Of a stretch of DNA of 64,000 nucleotides, positions 46,408 to 56,177 are shown in pieces. The number at the start of each line of letters is the position of its first letter. The stretch's first letter is position 1. The stretch comes from Candidatus Avelusimicrobium intestinipullorum (GTDB lineage: Bacteria; Elusimicrobiota; Elusimicrobia; Elusimicrobiales; Elusimicrobiaceae): positions 62,001 to 126,000 of the forward strand of contig CALUXC010000004.1 of NCBI GenBank assembly GCA_944324635.1. Reading direction: 5' to 3'. The notes under the pieces were generated by a model. The model was not told where the DNA came from. It searched no databases and was given only the letters and a program-made list of their open reading frames with translations. A program made the translations under genes and the position numbers.

Positions 46408-47439
46408 TTATTTAATATTTTCCCGGCACAAATTCATTTTCCGTAAATGTCTTTGTTTCATCTTTCCAAAACATAGTTTGGAAGTGATTTTGTATTTCCA
46501 ATAATGAAAATACGAAGAAACAAACTGTTTATGCGAAAAGCGAATATAGGCGCTTAAAATTTCCTCGTAATACGAAGTACGGCGGGCAGTATTCCACCAT
46601 AAATAGCCTTTAGGCAAACCCGGGAAAAACCATACCTTATCCCCCGCCAAAAAATGATAAACTTTGGCCTTGTCCACTGAAGCGGCGTATCGGGCCAGGT
46701 CTTCCGTTTCCCCGCTAAAAACCTTATCAATAATTTCAAAATTAAATATATTAGGCAACGTGTAAAAATGTCCGTTAAATACGAGGTTTAGCACGTCCTG
46801 TTCCAAGTTAATAAATTGTTTGCTTTGTGCAGTTTCTAACAGATAAGAGAACTCCGCTATAGCATTAAACCTCGGTATATCAACCAACATCACGCCGGTA
46901 TTATAATACGGTCCGCTAAGTTTCAGAACCTCCGGTATATAGTCCTCTATCTTATAATTTAGCTGTTTGAGGCCTTTTCTGTTAGTGGGCGTCCACAAAA
47001 TTTCTTCACACGCGCCAATGGCGCTGCCTTGCATGTCAATCTGAAAAAGTTCAAAAATATCCGATACGGCCAATATATCTATATCGGTAAAAATAACCTT
47101 TTGGTATTTTTCGAAAGCTTTGCCCAAAGCCAGGCGATAATAACATTGCTTGGCAAAATGAGGTTGTGAAATATACAAATTCCGGTCAAACACCTGGTGC
47201 AAATTAAAAAACCGAATAGACAAATTCGGGCGTACGGCTAACGATTGAATCCGCTGTTTATTTTCTTCGGAAATATCCGTTTCAAACACCACGATATCGT
47301 AATGGTTATTGGGTTGGGCATGGTCTATAATGGACTGAAGGTATACCGCCAAATAAGGCACATATTGGTTGCTGCTGGCCATACCAATAGCATAAGGGCA
47401 ATCCTTAAAAAAAGGGTTTATAGGTTCTATTTTTCTCAT
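46408..47439 (-). CDS. Glycosyltransferase family 8 protein
   Basis: A 343-residue GT8-type transferase. Visible are the N-terminal strand YAIGMASSNQYVPYLAVYL, the metal/nucleotide-sugar motif FTDIDILAV (DxD near 120), GPYYNTGVMLVDIPRFN, NLEQDVLNLVF and a distal HF motif in KVYHFLAGDKVW. GT8 retaining enzymes add galactose or glucose to LPS cores. It is closely similar in layout to the C-terminal half of the 643-residue protein at 49452-51383, so one was probably copied from the other. A 132-base gap precedes it, with only a 7-bp palindrome (47561-47576) near the previous stop. Confidence 0.9.
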   Translation of the reverse strand: MRKIEPINPFFKDCPYAIGMASSNQYVPYLAVYLQSIIDHAQPNNHYDIVVFETDISEENKQRIQSLAVRPNLSIRFFNLHQVFDRNLYISQPHFAKQCYYRLALGKAFEKYQKVIFTDIDILAVSDIFELFQIDMQGSAIGACEEILWTPTNRKGLKQLNYKIEDYIPEVLKLSGPYYNTGVMLVDIPRFNAIAEFSYLLETAQSKQFINLEQDVLNLVFNGHFYTLPNIFNFEIIDKVFSGETEDLARYAASVDKAKVYHFLAGDKVWFFPGLPKGYLWWNTARRTSYYEEILSAYIRFSHKQFVSSYFHYWKYKITSKLCFGKMKQRHLRKMNLCRENIK

Positions 47440-47571
47440 GATACATCCTTGATTTTAACAGTTGTATTTTAGGGTAAAAATCTGCGCGCCTCATGTAATA
47501 AAATTCCCTGTAACAGCTATATATTCCACCGTTTTTTTCACACCCGGCAACATTCTCCGTTCTAAAATGTT

Positions 47572-48534
47572 TTAGAGGGTTTTTCTCCCCCAATTAAAAA
47601 TTTCCAGCTTTTGCTTTAATGCGCGGTATTTCTCGCGATAGGCAGCAGAGAAAATACCTTGTATTGCATAGCGGATTAACTTAATCCAATCATTAGAATC
47701 CTTTTCCATTAAAAAGGACGCCTTCATATGCAGCATGTGAATGGTGGTATCTTTTCTAATCTTAAAAAAGAAAAGCGTAGTTAAGTATTCTCCTAAATAA
47801 CCCAAATACCGCAATTTAGCGGAGGAAAAGCCAGTAGAATCAATTTGTTTATCAATTTTATCCATTAGGGGAAACCAAAAAGAGCAATATCTTTCAAACA
47901 AATCCTTGCGCATCACAAATACATCGCATACATACATGATGTTTCCACTTAAAAACTCGTCCAGTTCTTCCCGATAATCCGGCGCATATTGCCGTACTGT
48001 CTTTTCAAAAATATCAAAAAAGCGTTCTTCCGTCCCCGCCGTATTTAAGTAGCGGGTTTTCATAATCGGACCCGGATAAATAGTATCGTGTTTAGTAGGA
48101 ATAAATTCCTGCGGCCCGATAGCCAGTACGTCCCATTTCGGGAAATACGACAGTATTGCTTCATCTGCTATATAAGGCATATACTTCGGACAAATAGGCG
48201 GAAATAAATATACGGAACTATTAGGTTTCAACCAGGTCATCTGGCTATCAGGCACAGGCAAGGACTGATTAAACAATAAATGCCTTCGATTGTGCATTAA
48301 GCCAATATAGTCCGGGTTTCCCAGTTTATCGTAATTTTTCCACGCCCAATACAGCGCGGTAGCTTCACAATATTTCGGATTTTTTAGAGATATATTTTCC
48401 CCATCATCATCCTGTAACATTCCCTCAAAACGTTCCGAAGCCAAAGCACATCCCGTTTGAATGGGGGTGAGGATGGGGCTGTTTACAACGCTTCTTTTTT
48501 CATGATGAGAAATTAATATTTTAACCTTCGGCAT
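47572..48534 (-). CDS. DUF4422-type glycosyltransferase (paralogue 1)
   Basis: A 320-residue protein of the DUF4422 family, which is found in capsule and LPS clusters and regarded as glycosyltransferase. It begins MPKVKILISHHEKR and has the family block DDDGENISLKNPKYCE, YWAWKNYDKLGNPDYIGLMHNRRHL and VFVMRKDLFERYCSFWFPLMD. The ATG at 48534 is chosen over 48579 because it follows AGAGG and its N-terminus aligns with both sister genes. The middle is more divergent than in the other two paralogues, suggesting a different acceptor or sugar. Confidence 0.85.
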   Translation of the reverse strand: MPKVKILISHHEKRSVVNSPILTPIQTGCALASERFEGMLQDDDGENISLKNPKYCEATALYWAWKNYDKLGNPDYIGLMHNRRHLLFNQSLPVPDSQMTWLKPNSSVYLFPPICPKYMPYIADEAILSYFPKWDVLAIGPQEFIPTKHDTIYPGPIMKTRYLNTAGTEERFFDIFEKTVRQYAPDYREELDEFLSGNIMYVCDVFVMRKDLFERYCSFWFPLMDKIDKQIDSTGFSSAKLRYLGYLGEYLTTLFFFKIRKDTTIHMLHMKASFLMEKDSNDWIKLIRYAIQGIFSAAYREKYRALKQKLEIFNWGRKTL

Positions 48535-48545
48535 AATTGATACCT

Positions 48546-49424
48546 CTAGTATATTCTCCCCGATAGAAACAGCCAACAACGCTCAAGCAATTTGGGAGGC
48601 TTTGTATTACAGCAAAAAGTGGTTTTTACTTCTTTTATTTTCCATTTATTTTCCGATTTAAGCTTATTAACAAACAAACTTAAACAAAACTCCCCCAAGT
48701 AGCCCAACACTCTTTTATAATTGGGAATATAGTGGGTAGTGTCTATTTTATCGTCCAATTTTGCCAAAACCGAAAAAAGAAACCGATTGTAGCGTTCAAA
48801 CAAATCCCGCCGCATAATAAACATATTGTAAAGGTATTTGTGCGGGGTGGTTTGTAAACGCTTTACAAACGGCATATATTCGGGATAATCGTGTTCTATT
48901 AATTCAAAAAACAGGGTTAAATCCTTTAGTTGAGAACCGAAAATTCTCTTTTCGTAATCCTCCACTGAATTTGCAATTCCTATTTGGCTAAAATCACATT
49001 CTTTCACACAAATGCAGTCATATTGGGGAACTTCTCTTTCTATATTTTCATCCGTCAAACCAATATCCTGTAAATAAGTTCTCCCCATTTTTTTTACATA
49101 GACAATTTGATAGCAGTTTTCAATAGGGGCGTCCAATACAGGAGGATTGAAATTATTCGCCAAAATAAAATGTCTGCGGTAATGCATGAACCCAATATAA
49201 TCCGGATCACCCAACTTATCATAATTTTTCCACGCCCAATATTGCGCACTTAACTCGGCATATTTGGGGTTTTTAAGCGATATATTTTCCCCATCATCAT
49301 CTTGCAGCATGCCAGTAAAACGTTTTTTTGCCACAGCAGAGCCTGTCTGAATGGGAGTTAAAATATCAGACTTCAGCAAACGGTGTTTATCATGATAAGA
49401 AACCAAAATTTTAACCTTCGGCAT
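48546..49424 (-). CDS. DUF4422-type glycosyltransferase (paralogue 2)
   Basis: A 292-residue DUF4422 protein starting MPKVKILVSYHDKHRLLKSD. It is very like residues 1-270 of the fusion protein at 49452-51383: both share YIGFMHYRR, TYLQDIGLTD, QYDCICV, SQIGIANSVEDYEKRI and LYNMFIMRRDLFERYN. A recent duplication is likely. It lies 11 bases before paralogue 1 and 27 after the fusion gene. Confidence 0.87.
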   Translation of the reverse strand: MPKVKILVSYHDKHRLLKSDILTPIQTGSAVAKKRFTGMLQDDDGENISLKNPKYAELSAQYWAWKNYDKLGDPDYIGFMHYRRHFILANNFNPPVLDAPIENCYQIVYVKKMGRTYLQDIGLTDENIEREVPQYDCICVKECDFSQIGIANSVEDYEKRIFGSQLKDLTLFFELIEHDYPEYMPFVKRLQTTPHKYLYNMFIMRRDLFERYNRFLFSVLAKLDDKIDTTHYIPNYKRVLGYLGEFCLSLFVNKLKSENKWKIKEVKTTFCCNTKPPKLLERCWLFLSGRIY

Positions 49425-49451
49425 ATTAAAACAATCTACTTATTAATAAGT

Positions 49452-51383
49452 TTATTGTCTAAATTGGCGCATAAATTGCACTTTGTTTTTAGCTTTTAAG
49501 CATTCCTCTCTATAATGGGCCCGTTTTTTACCAAATGTAATATGAGCCATTAATTTACAACGTAAATAACGGAAATAAATCAAATAATAGTTTCCACGAC
49601 GTTTTTCAAATTCACCAGTTAACACATCCGTTATCATTTTATGATTTAATCTCAGACAAATTTCTTCATAATATGGGGTTTTTCGGGCGTAACTCCACCA
49701 CACATCAGCAAAATCTATCTCTACAAACCACCAAGGCTTGATGCCTCCCGCGAAATGAATCACTTTGCCCCCTTTCCGCGCATCTAGATATTGAATTAAG
49801 TATTTATTAGAGATATATGGCATTGCCCACTCGAAGTTAGCTCTCGCCAGGACATTCCATTCTAAAGGGAGAATATGAAATTGATTTTGAAATATTTTAT
49901 TGAGAAGATCCTGCTCTAAGAAGCGGAACCGGCCCTCTTGAGCTAATTGTAACAATTCTGTTAAAGAACAAGTTTTATTAAATTTTTGGACATCTACCAA
50001 CAGAACTCCCGTATTAAAATACTGATAAACATTTTTTAATGATAAAGAATTTCGAGAATAGTTTTCGATATCTTCTTTTGTTGCTGGATTATTAAGAAAA
50101 GCGCTCCACATAACTTCTAAAGCTGCGCCTAGAACCTTTCCTTGCAAGTTACTCTTAAACAAATAGGCAGGATCACTCATAAAGACTAAATCCAAATCCG
50201 TAAACAAAATTTTATTATACTTGGACAGTAGTCGAGGTGCAGTAATCCTAAAATAACATTCCAAGCTAAAATGTTCATGCACATACAGGTTATATTTTTG
50301 TAATAATCCCATAGGATTTACAAAGCGTACGCTTACATTTTCTCTCTTAGCAAAACGCAATAATTTCTCTTTTGCCATCGCGGTAATAGTATGCTCAAAA
50401 ATCAAGATATCGTATTTTTCACTCTCTGATATATGCTCCAGGACAGAGGCCAACCAAACCGACAAATACGGCACATATTCATTACTACAACTCACGGCCA
50501 AAGTGACGCTATCCTGTCCAAATGCAGGTTTGATTTCACCGTTGACACTTGTGTCTAATATAAAACTTGTCCGGGTTTCTTTTATTTTCCATTTTTGCTC
50601 TGATTTGAGCTTATTAATAAATAAGCTTAAGCAAAATTCCCCCAAATAGGCAAGAACACGTGTATAATTCGCCGGATAATAAGTAATATCTATTTCTTCT
50701 TCTAGTTTTTCTAAAACCGAAAAAAGAAACTGATTGTAGCGTTCAAACAAATCTCGCCGCATAATAAACATATTATAAAGGTATTTATAGGGGGTTTCTT
50801 GTAAACGCTTTACAAACGGTATATATTCCGGATAATCTCTCTCGATTAATTCAAAAAACAGTTCTAAATCCTTTAGCTGAGAACCGAGGATTCGCTTTTC
50901 GTAATCCTCCACTGAATTAGCAATTCCTATTTGGCTAAAATCACCTTCTCTCACACAAATACAGTCATATTGAGGGACTTCTTTTTCTATATCGGCATCT
51001 GTTAAGCCAATGTCTTGCAAATATGTCTCTTCAATTCTATCTATATAAACCAGCTGATAGCATTTTTCTAACGCTGGATTTTTTACAGGGAATTTAGGAG
51101 TATCCGCAAAAACAAAATTCCGACGATAATGCATAAACCCAATATAATCCGGGTTACCCAACTTATCATAATTTTTCCATGCCCAATACTGAGCAGTCAA
51201 CTCGGCATATTTTGGATTTTTGGCCGAAATATTCTCTCCGTCATCATCTTGCAGCATCCCTTCAAAACGTTCTTCCGCCAAAGCACAGCCCGTTTGAATC
51301 GGCAATAAAATATCTGATTTAATTAACGGGTGTTTATCGTGATAGCTGATTAAAATTTTAATTTTAGGATTTTGAGTGTTCAT
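49452..51383 (-). CDS. DUF4422-GT8 two-domain glycosyltransferase
   Basis: A 643-residue frame joins a DUF4422 domain (about 1-275) with a GT8 domain (about 295-600). The first has DDDGENISAKNPKYAE and YIGFMHYRRNF. The second has VTLAVSCSNEYVPYLSVWL, DxD in LFTDLDLVFMS (near 398), YFNTGVLLVDVQKFN and FLEQDLLNKIF, and ends in a basic tail. Two linked active sites suggest stepwise addition of two sugars. Both halves also exist as single-domain genes downstream. The local sequence is AT-richer than the housekeeping genes. Confidence 0.88.
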   Translation of the reverse strand: MNTQNPKIKILISYHDKHPLIKSDILLPIQTGCALAEERFEGMLQDDDGENISAKNPKYAELTAQYWAWKNYDKLGNPDYIGFMHYRRNFVFADTPKFPVKNPALEKCYQLVYIDRIEETYLQDIGLTDADIEKEVPQYDCICVREGDFSQIGIANSVEDYEKRILGSQLKDLELFFELIERDYPEYIPFVKRLQETPYKYLYNMFIMRRDLFERYNQFLFSVLEKLEEEIDITYYPANYTRVLAYLGEFCLSLFINKLKSEQKWKIKETRTSFILDTSVNGEIKPAFGQDSVTLAVSCSNEYVPYLSVWLASVLEHISESEKYDILIFEHTITAMAKEKLLRFAKRENVSVRFVNPMGLLQKYNLYVHEHFSLECYFRITAPRLLSKYNKILFTDLDLVFMSDPAYLFKSNLQGKVLGAALEVMWSAFLNNPATKEDIENYSRNSLSLKNVYQYFNTGVLLVDVQKFNKTCSLTELLQLAQEGRFRFLEQDLLNKIFQNQFHILPLEWNVLARANFEWAMPYISNKYLIQYLDARKGGKVIHFAGGIKPWWFVEIDFADVWWSYARKTPYYEEICLRLNHKMITDVLTGEFEKRRGNYYLIYFRYLRCKLMAHITFGKKRAHYREECLKAKNKVQFMRQFRQ

Positions 51384-51488
51384 AAATTATTTTCCCCTTT
51401 ACAAGCAAAGCTATGTTTCCATTTGTCTCATATATAAGGCCGAGACTATTTCTCCCAAATTTTTCCGTCATACAACCAAGCGTTAGTT

Positions 51489-53819
51489 CTATTTACAATC
51501 TTTTATTTTATCGCGGTATTTTTCTATTTGGTGCCACATTTTCAGTTTTCTTTTTCCTTTTGCTATCTGATATAGTCCCTGATAGCAATGCACTTTCATC
51601 ACGTATTCTGCGCGCCTTAAGGCACAGCGGGCATGTTCCCACACAGTTTTCTTGTGTGAACGCCCCGCACGGGCTAAAGCCAACATACTGCGCAACACCA
51701 ACCACGAGTCCTGCCTATATTTTTCCAACAATTCATTCACCCGTCTATAGTCAATTGGCTCTTGCGGATGCAACAAATCTTCCTCGGACGATAAAATGCG
51801 CGAAGAAAGCCCCAACATCTTTAGCAAATTGATAAACCGGGTATGTCCTCTCATTTGGTTAAGAATTACGAAAAATTGCTTTTGAAAAATGATAGACAAA
51901 CACATTCCGTGAAAGGAATCCGTAATTACAAAATCAGCCTGCCAAATGGCCTTAAGCCAATCTTCCACGCATACGCGGGTTTCCGAGGTTTCCCATGCCG
52001 CGTCCGACAGCACATGCACACTTAGTTGCCGCGCTTTGGCAAATTGTTTTATAATGGAGTCCTTCTTCTCCTCTTTATCCAAGATATAGCAAAACAAACT
52101 TTTAGGTTGGAAACGGAGTTTACTCTTCTTAATCAAAGGCTGGAAATCCGTTTGATTCATTAAAAACACCGGGTCCAATACCACCGGTCCCGTCAGACCG
52201 CCAAACTTTGTTTGCATTAACTGTTGGCCGCTTTTTTCTCTAAAAGAGAGCATGTCAAAATGTTTTAAGTCCCGGGTCATTTTCCATTTTGTAAATGGCT
52301 TGTTCGGGAAAGTATCTATGCCAAAAGACAGGCCATACACACTTTTAGGGATATCATCTTCTACCCAATCCAGCGTAACGTATTTCCCAAATTCTTTATA
52401 TAAATGGTAACGGAAAATTTGGTCTGACCCTACCAAAAAGCTTTTCACATTCTTATTCAGTTGACGCATTGCCCGCTTAGATGGGAAAATCGGCGCTAAA
52501 TCCTTCGGGTCATACGGGTTTTCAGAAAACAACACCGGCCGTTCATTCGGCTTCCAGATAGCATTTTTCGGCCGTTCTATCATTAGGGCGGAATACCCTT
52601 CTTTCAACACGGCGCGGTAGAGGCTGTAATATTGGATATTATTCCCGTAGTTTTCCACGGTATAGGGCCCCACAATGCCCACATCAAATTTTTTGTATAG
52701 CAACTTATCCACCAAGGTGTTAAAGGGGACCGAACGAAATTCTTTGAAAAAAGCGGCCCTTTCCGGGTGAAATTTGGAACTGCGCCAGAGGGGATAATTA
52801 GGGGAATGGTCCAGCACGGAAACGGGATATTCTTTAATCCATTTTGCTTGAGGACGCAGTTGTTCCACAAGCCGGCTGGCTTTTTGCGTATGCACTAATA
52901 GCAAAGAAGTGCCTTTTCTGTCATTTGCTTCCAGGTCCACATCATCAATTCCCCAGAAATCAGCCAGCGTAAAATCTGCCTGCCGATGAATATGGGTATA
53001 CAAACAATTTTCGCAAGAAGGGCGCAAATATAGATTTTGGTTAAATCCGTCAAAATAGCTGGACTGCAGTTTATGAGAGGCGTCCTTAAAATACACGGAA
53101 AGAGTGGCACAATTCCACCCCAGCTTTTTTTTATCCCGGAAAGAAAGGGCCGACAGAGCCTTTAGGTCAAAATTATCTGCCAAATACTTCTGCCACACTT
53201 CGTTATTGGGAACCCCGTGGCATACGCAATCAGCCGTCATTAACTGGGGATAATCTTTCCCCAGAAACGCATATAGTCCCGCCACCTGGCAAGGAGTTCC
53301 GGTAAACAAAACCGCACGTCCCTGTTCCAACTTTTTTTGAACGTCCGCAAAACAAGCTGCCGCATTACTTTGCACGTATTTGCTCGTACATAACGGGTAC
53401 AGGTCTTCTTCCGTTTCGGCCGCGCGGTGTTTCACGCTCCAATCTTTTTCAAAAGCCGCTCCATACACCACCCCTTTTTGGGCCAATACTTGCCTTGCCA
53501 ACAACGTAAAGGCTCCCCCGGAAGAACTGTGCAGTCGCACAGCATCTTCAGCAAGTACTGCATAACACTGCGTGTGAGAAGAATCTGCTTTAGGAGCCTT
53601 TAATGAAGGGCATTGTTTGGCGCACAGGCCGCAATCTCGGCATAAAGAAGGGTCTATTTGAGGATAGAGGAACCCTTCCGCGTCCGCACGCATGGAAATT
53701 GCCCCAAAAGGGCATATTTTTTCGCACGCGGCGCACCCGGTACATTGTTGCCGGGCTGGAAGAGAACGCGTAGGCTTTTCCACAGAAGGGGCAGCGGGAT
53801 TGGTATTATTTATCATCAA
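51489..53819 (-). CDS. Iron-sulfur/F420-dehydrogenase-like domain fused to polysaccharide pyruvyl transferase
   Basis: A 776-residue fusion. The N-terminus has two 4Fe-4S motifs (CTGCAACEKICPFG and CRDCGLCAKQCPS, residues about 26-68), then an FrhB-like domain (about 80-370) with SSGGAFTLLARQVL, GTPCQVAGLYAFLG and CENCLYTHIHRQADFTLADFWG. The C-terminal part (about 385-740) is a WcaK/CsaB-type polysaccharide pyruvyl transferase with VGPYTVENYGNNIQYYSLYRA, FLVGSDQIFRY and ITDSFHGMCLSIIF. Such domains add ketal pyruvate to glycans; the redox part is often a separate neighbour in glycan clusters. It overlaps the flavoprotein gene by 14 bases. Confidence 0.9.
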   Translation of the reverse strand: MMINNTNPAAPSVEKPTRSLPARQQCTGCAACEKICPFGAISMRADAEGFLYPQIDPSLCRDCGLCAKQCPSLKAPKADSSHTQCYAVLAEDAVRLHSSSGGAFTLLARQVLAQKGVVYGAAFEKDWSVKHRAAETEEDLYPLCTSKYVQSNAAACFADVQKKLEQGRAVLFTGTPCQVAGLYAFLGKDYPQLMTADCVCHGVPNNEVWQKYLADNFDLKALSALSFRDKKKLGWNCATLSVYFKDASHKLQSSYFDGFNQNLYLRPSCENCLYTHIHRQADFTLADFWGIDDVDLEANDRKGTSLLLVHTQKASRLVEQLRPQAKWIKEYPVSVLDHSPNYPLWRSSKFHPERAAFFKEFRSVPFNTLVDKLLYKKFDVGIVGPYTVENYGNNIQYYSLYRAVLKEGYSALMIERPKNAIWKPNERPVLFSENPYDPKDLAPIFPSKRAMRQLNKNVKSFLVGSDQIFRYHLYKEFGKYVTLDWVEDDIPKSVYGLSFGIDTFPNKPFTKWKMTRDLKHFDMLSFREKSGQQLMQTKFGGLTGPVVLDPVFLMNQTDFQPLIKKSKLRFQPKSLFCYILDKEEKKDSIIKQFAKARQLSVHVLSDAAWETSETRVCVEDWLKAIWQADFVITDSFHGMCLSIIFQKQFFVILNQMRGHTRFINLLKMLGLSSRILSSEEDLLHPQEPIDYRRVNELLEKYRQDSWLVLRSMLALARAGRSHKKTVWEHARCALRRAEYVMKVHCYQGLYQIAKGKRKLKMWHQIEKYRDKIKDCK

Positions 53820-55092
53820 TCACTTGCTCCGCCGTTTTTTTGCCGTCCTCAAACGCTTGGTGTGTCCAGTAATAGGCCCATTTTCCAAAACGGCCCGTAC
53901 TGTAAATATGCAAGGAATTCAAATAATCCAGCACCGTTTGGCGGTTTTGATAAATATTTTTATCAAACGTAATGTTGGCATACGGCTCAAAACGAATATC
54001 CTTCACTACAATATCTTCCGGCTTAAACAGGCCCATTTCCTGCAATTTGTCCACAGTCTTTTGCAACACTTCCGAGGCCGGCGGAATTTTGTCCGTATTT
54101 CCATAAAATACTTCCGCCTGCAGGGAAGAGCACCCCTGCGGTGCATTGTCGGGCGACTTCAAATTGGGAGAATACACCCGGGCCGGAGGGATATCTTCAT
54201 CATAAATATAGAACCACAGATATTTCGCCACATCAGGCCGATTAAATCCAAGCGAAACCTGATAGCCGCAGGTATTGCGCAAATTCTTAGCCGCCGTCAA
54301 CACGGCAGACGGGACGTCCGGCAAGATTTTAACAATTTCCGGAAGCGGTAACGAAGAAATCAATTTCTCATATGCTGCCGAAGTTCCATCTTCAAACTTT
54401 ACTTGCTTAGCTTTTGGATCAATAAAAACAGCTTTTTTATTTAGCGCAATATCCGCTTTTTCGTGCAACGCGTTCAAAATGCTTCTAAATCCGCCTTTTT
54501 GCGGATAGCGCATCACCGAGGTATAGTAAAAGATTTCGGAAGGCTTTTCAAACGCGCCTTTTAGCACTTCTTCCAAAGTAGGCGAGTGCATGCGGTTGCC
54601 CACCCATTTAGTTTCCAATTCGTCAGGTTCTGCCCCCCAGTATTTACGCGTATAAGCAAAGGGAAAATGTTCGGCAAAATAATCCCCGTATTGTACGCGC
54701 AGCCAAGTGGCGTAATCCGTAATTTGCTCTACCGGGATTTGGCGGCGATTTACAAATCCGGAAATAATTTTCACCTTTTCTTCCGTCGGCAAAGGATACA
54801 AATTATTTTGAGCGGGGTGATACAGCCAATACCCGTGGTAATAGTTGCAAGAAACGGGAGGGTGATTAAAAAGAGGCCCGGAGGCAGCAAATAATTTTTG
54901 GACTTCCGGGTCTGGAGCAAAAGTGAAGTGGACAAAACGGTCAAACCGAAAACCATCAAGCGTAAAATTCCCGCATAAACCGCCCCAATCCGCATCTTTT
55001 TCAAAGATGCGGACGGGTAGTTTATTTTGCTGCAATCTAAAAGCGGCCGATAATCCGGCAATGCCGCTGCCTAATACTATAATATCTTTCAT
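53806..55092 (-). CDS. FAD-dependent amine-oxidase/mutase-like flavoprotein of the glycan operon
   Basis: A 428-residue protein with an N-terminal FAD-binding motif VLGSGIAGLSAAFRLQ (GxGxxG) and WGGLCGNFTLDGFRFDRFVHF, typical of the protoporphyrinogen-oxidase/UDP-galactopyranose mutase superfamily. No family-specific catalytic residue can be named by eye. In glycan clusters such flavoproteins act as sugar mutases or oxidoreductases on nucleotide or lipid-linked sugars. Its overlap with the iron-sulfur fusion gene suggests the two exchange electrons (inference). Confidence 0.82.
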   Translation of the reverse strand: MKDIIVLGSGIAGLSAAFRLQQNKLPVRIFEKDADWGGLCGNFTLDGFRFDRFVHFTFAPDPEVQKLFAASGPLFNHPPVSCNYYHGYWLYHPAQNNLYPLPTEEKVKIISGFVNRRQIPVEQITDYATWLRVQYGDYFAEHFPFAYTRKYWGAEPDELETKWVGNRMHSPTLEEVLKGAFEKPSEIFYYTSVMRYPQKGGFRSILNALHEKADIALNKKAVFIDPKAKQVKFEDGTSAAYEKLISSLPLPEIVKILPDVPSAVLTAAKNLRNTCGYQVSLGFNRPDVAKYLWFYIYDEDIPPARVYSPNLKSPDNAPQGCSSLQAEVFYGNTDKIPPASEVLQKTVDKLQEMGLFKPEDIVVKDIRFEPYANITFDKNIYQNRQTVLDYLNSLHIYSTGRFGKWAYYWTHQAFEDGKKTAEQVIDDK

Positions 55093-55094
55093 AA

Positions 55095-56177
55095 TTATTG
55101 TTTGGCACTATGGGCTTGGATTTGTTTGACGCAATAGTCCCACATGTTTTTTCCATCTATAGCTTCTTTATACCAATCCACGGTAAACTCTATGGCTTCG
55201 TCAAAGGAAAGTTTAGAATGCCAACGATCCAACATATAATATACTTTGGTCACGTCCAAACTCAACAAAGTATTTTCGTGCACATCTTCTTCTTTAGACT
55301 TATTGATTACTCGTCCTTTCCCATAATATTCCACACATTTTTGTGCCACTTCCCAAACAGTGCGGTTAGCTTCGATTTTGGGCCCAAAGTTAAAACTGGT
55401 GCTGTAGGTCACAGGGTCTTGAATCAGTTTTTCACCAACTTTCAAATACCCGGAAAGGGGTTCCAGCACATGTTCCCACGGGCGGGTGGCCTGCGGGCTG
55501 CGGATTTCAATGTCTTTGCCCGCTTCAATGGCACGAATGCAATCGGGGATTAAACGGTTATCGCTCCAGTCCCCGCCGCCAATCACGTTCCCGGCACGCA
55601 CGCTGGCAATGGCTTTGCCGTGTTTGGCATAATCTTTCGGGTTAAAGAAAGAATTTCTCCAGGAAGAAATCAGCAATTCCGCACAGCCCTTGGAAGAAGA
55701 ATACGGGTCATACCCGCCCATGCGGTCCGTTTCGCGGTACCCCCAAATCTGTTCTACGTTTTCGTAGCATTTATCGGAGGTAATCATAATAACCTGTTTA
55801 ATAAAATCAAACTTCCGCACGGCTTCCAATATGTTCAAAGAGCCCATCACGTTGGTTTCGTAGGTCATTTTGGGGTGCTCGTAAGAAGTTCGCACCAACG
55901 CCTGAGCCGCCAAGTGGAAAATCATGGACGGTCTATATTTAGAGATCACTTCCTCCAAGCGGGACGCATCTCTCACGTCGCCGCGTTCATCGGCAAACAA
56001 ACGTTCTTTTAAGTGCGAAGCACAATAATTGCTCCGATCGGAATACGGATCTAGCGCATAGCCCACCACTTTAGCGCCCAACGAGGTAAGCCAAATAGCC
56101 AGCCACGAGCCCTTAAATCCGGTATGCCCGGTTACTAAGACGGTTTTACCTTCATAAATGCCGTTAAAGTTATTCAT
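55095..56177 (-). CDS. rfbG: CDP-glucose 4,6-dehydratase RfbG
   Basis: A short-chain dehydrogenase that converts CDP-glucose to CDP-4-keto-6-deoxyglucose with bound NAD. NAD motif TGHTGFKGSWLA near residue 18, catalytic YxxxK in DPYSSSKGCAELL near 165, and the family-typical SVRAGNVIGGGDWSDNRLIPD are present. The ATG at 56177 follows GGAAGGAG and overlaps the preceding stop by 4 bases; the longer frame to 56198 is rejected. Substrate comes from the cytidylyltransferase two genes upstream. Confidence 0.95.
   Translation of the reverse strand: MNNFNGIYEGKTVLVTGHTGFKGSWLAIWLTSLGAKVVGYALDPYSDRSNYCASHLKERLFADERGDVRDASRLEEVISKYRPSMIFHLAAQALVRTSYEHPKMTYETNVMGSLNILEAVRKFDFIKQVIMITSDKCYENVEQIWGYRETDRMGGYDPYSSSKGCAELLISSWRNSFFNPKDYAKHGKAIASVRAGNVIGGGDWSDNRLIPDCIRAIEAGKDIEIRSPQATRPWEHVLEPLSGYLKVGEKLIQDPVTYSTSFNFGPKIEANRTVWEVAQKCVEYYGKGRVINKSKEEDVHENTLLSLDVTKVYYMLDRWHSKLSFDEAIEFTVDWYKEAIDGKNMWDYCVKQIQAHSAKQ

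Noticed and set aside
47561-47576. Palindrome TCTAAAA/TTTTAGA as a terminator after the DUF4422 gene
   Set aside because: The stem is only 7 A/T-rich base pairs with a 2-base loop and no T-run; too weak to claim.
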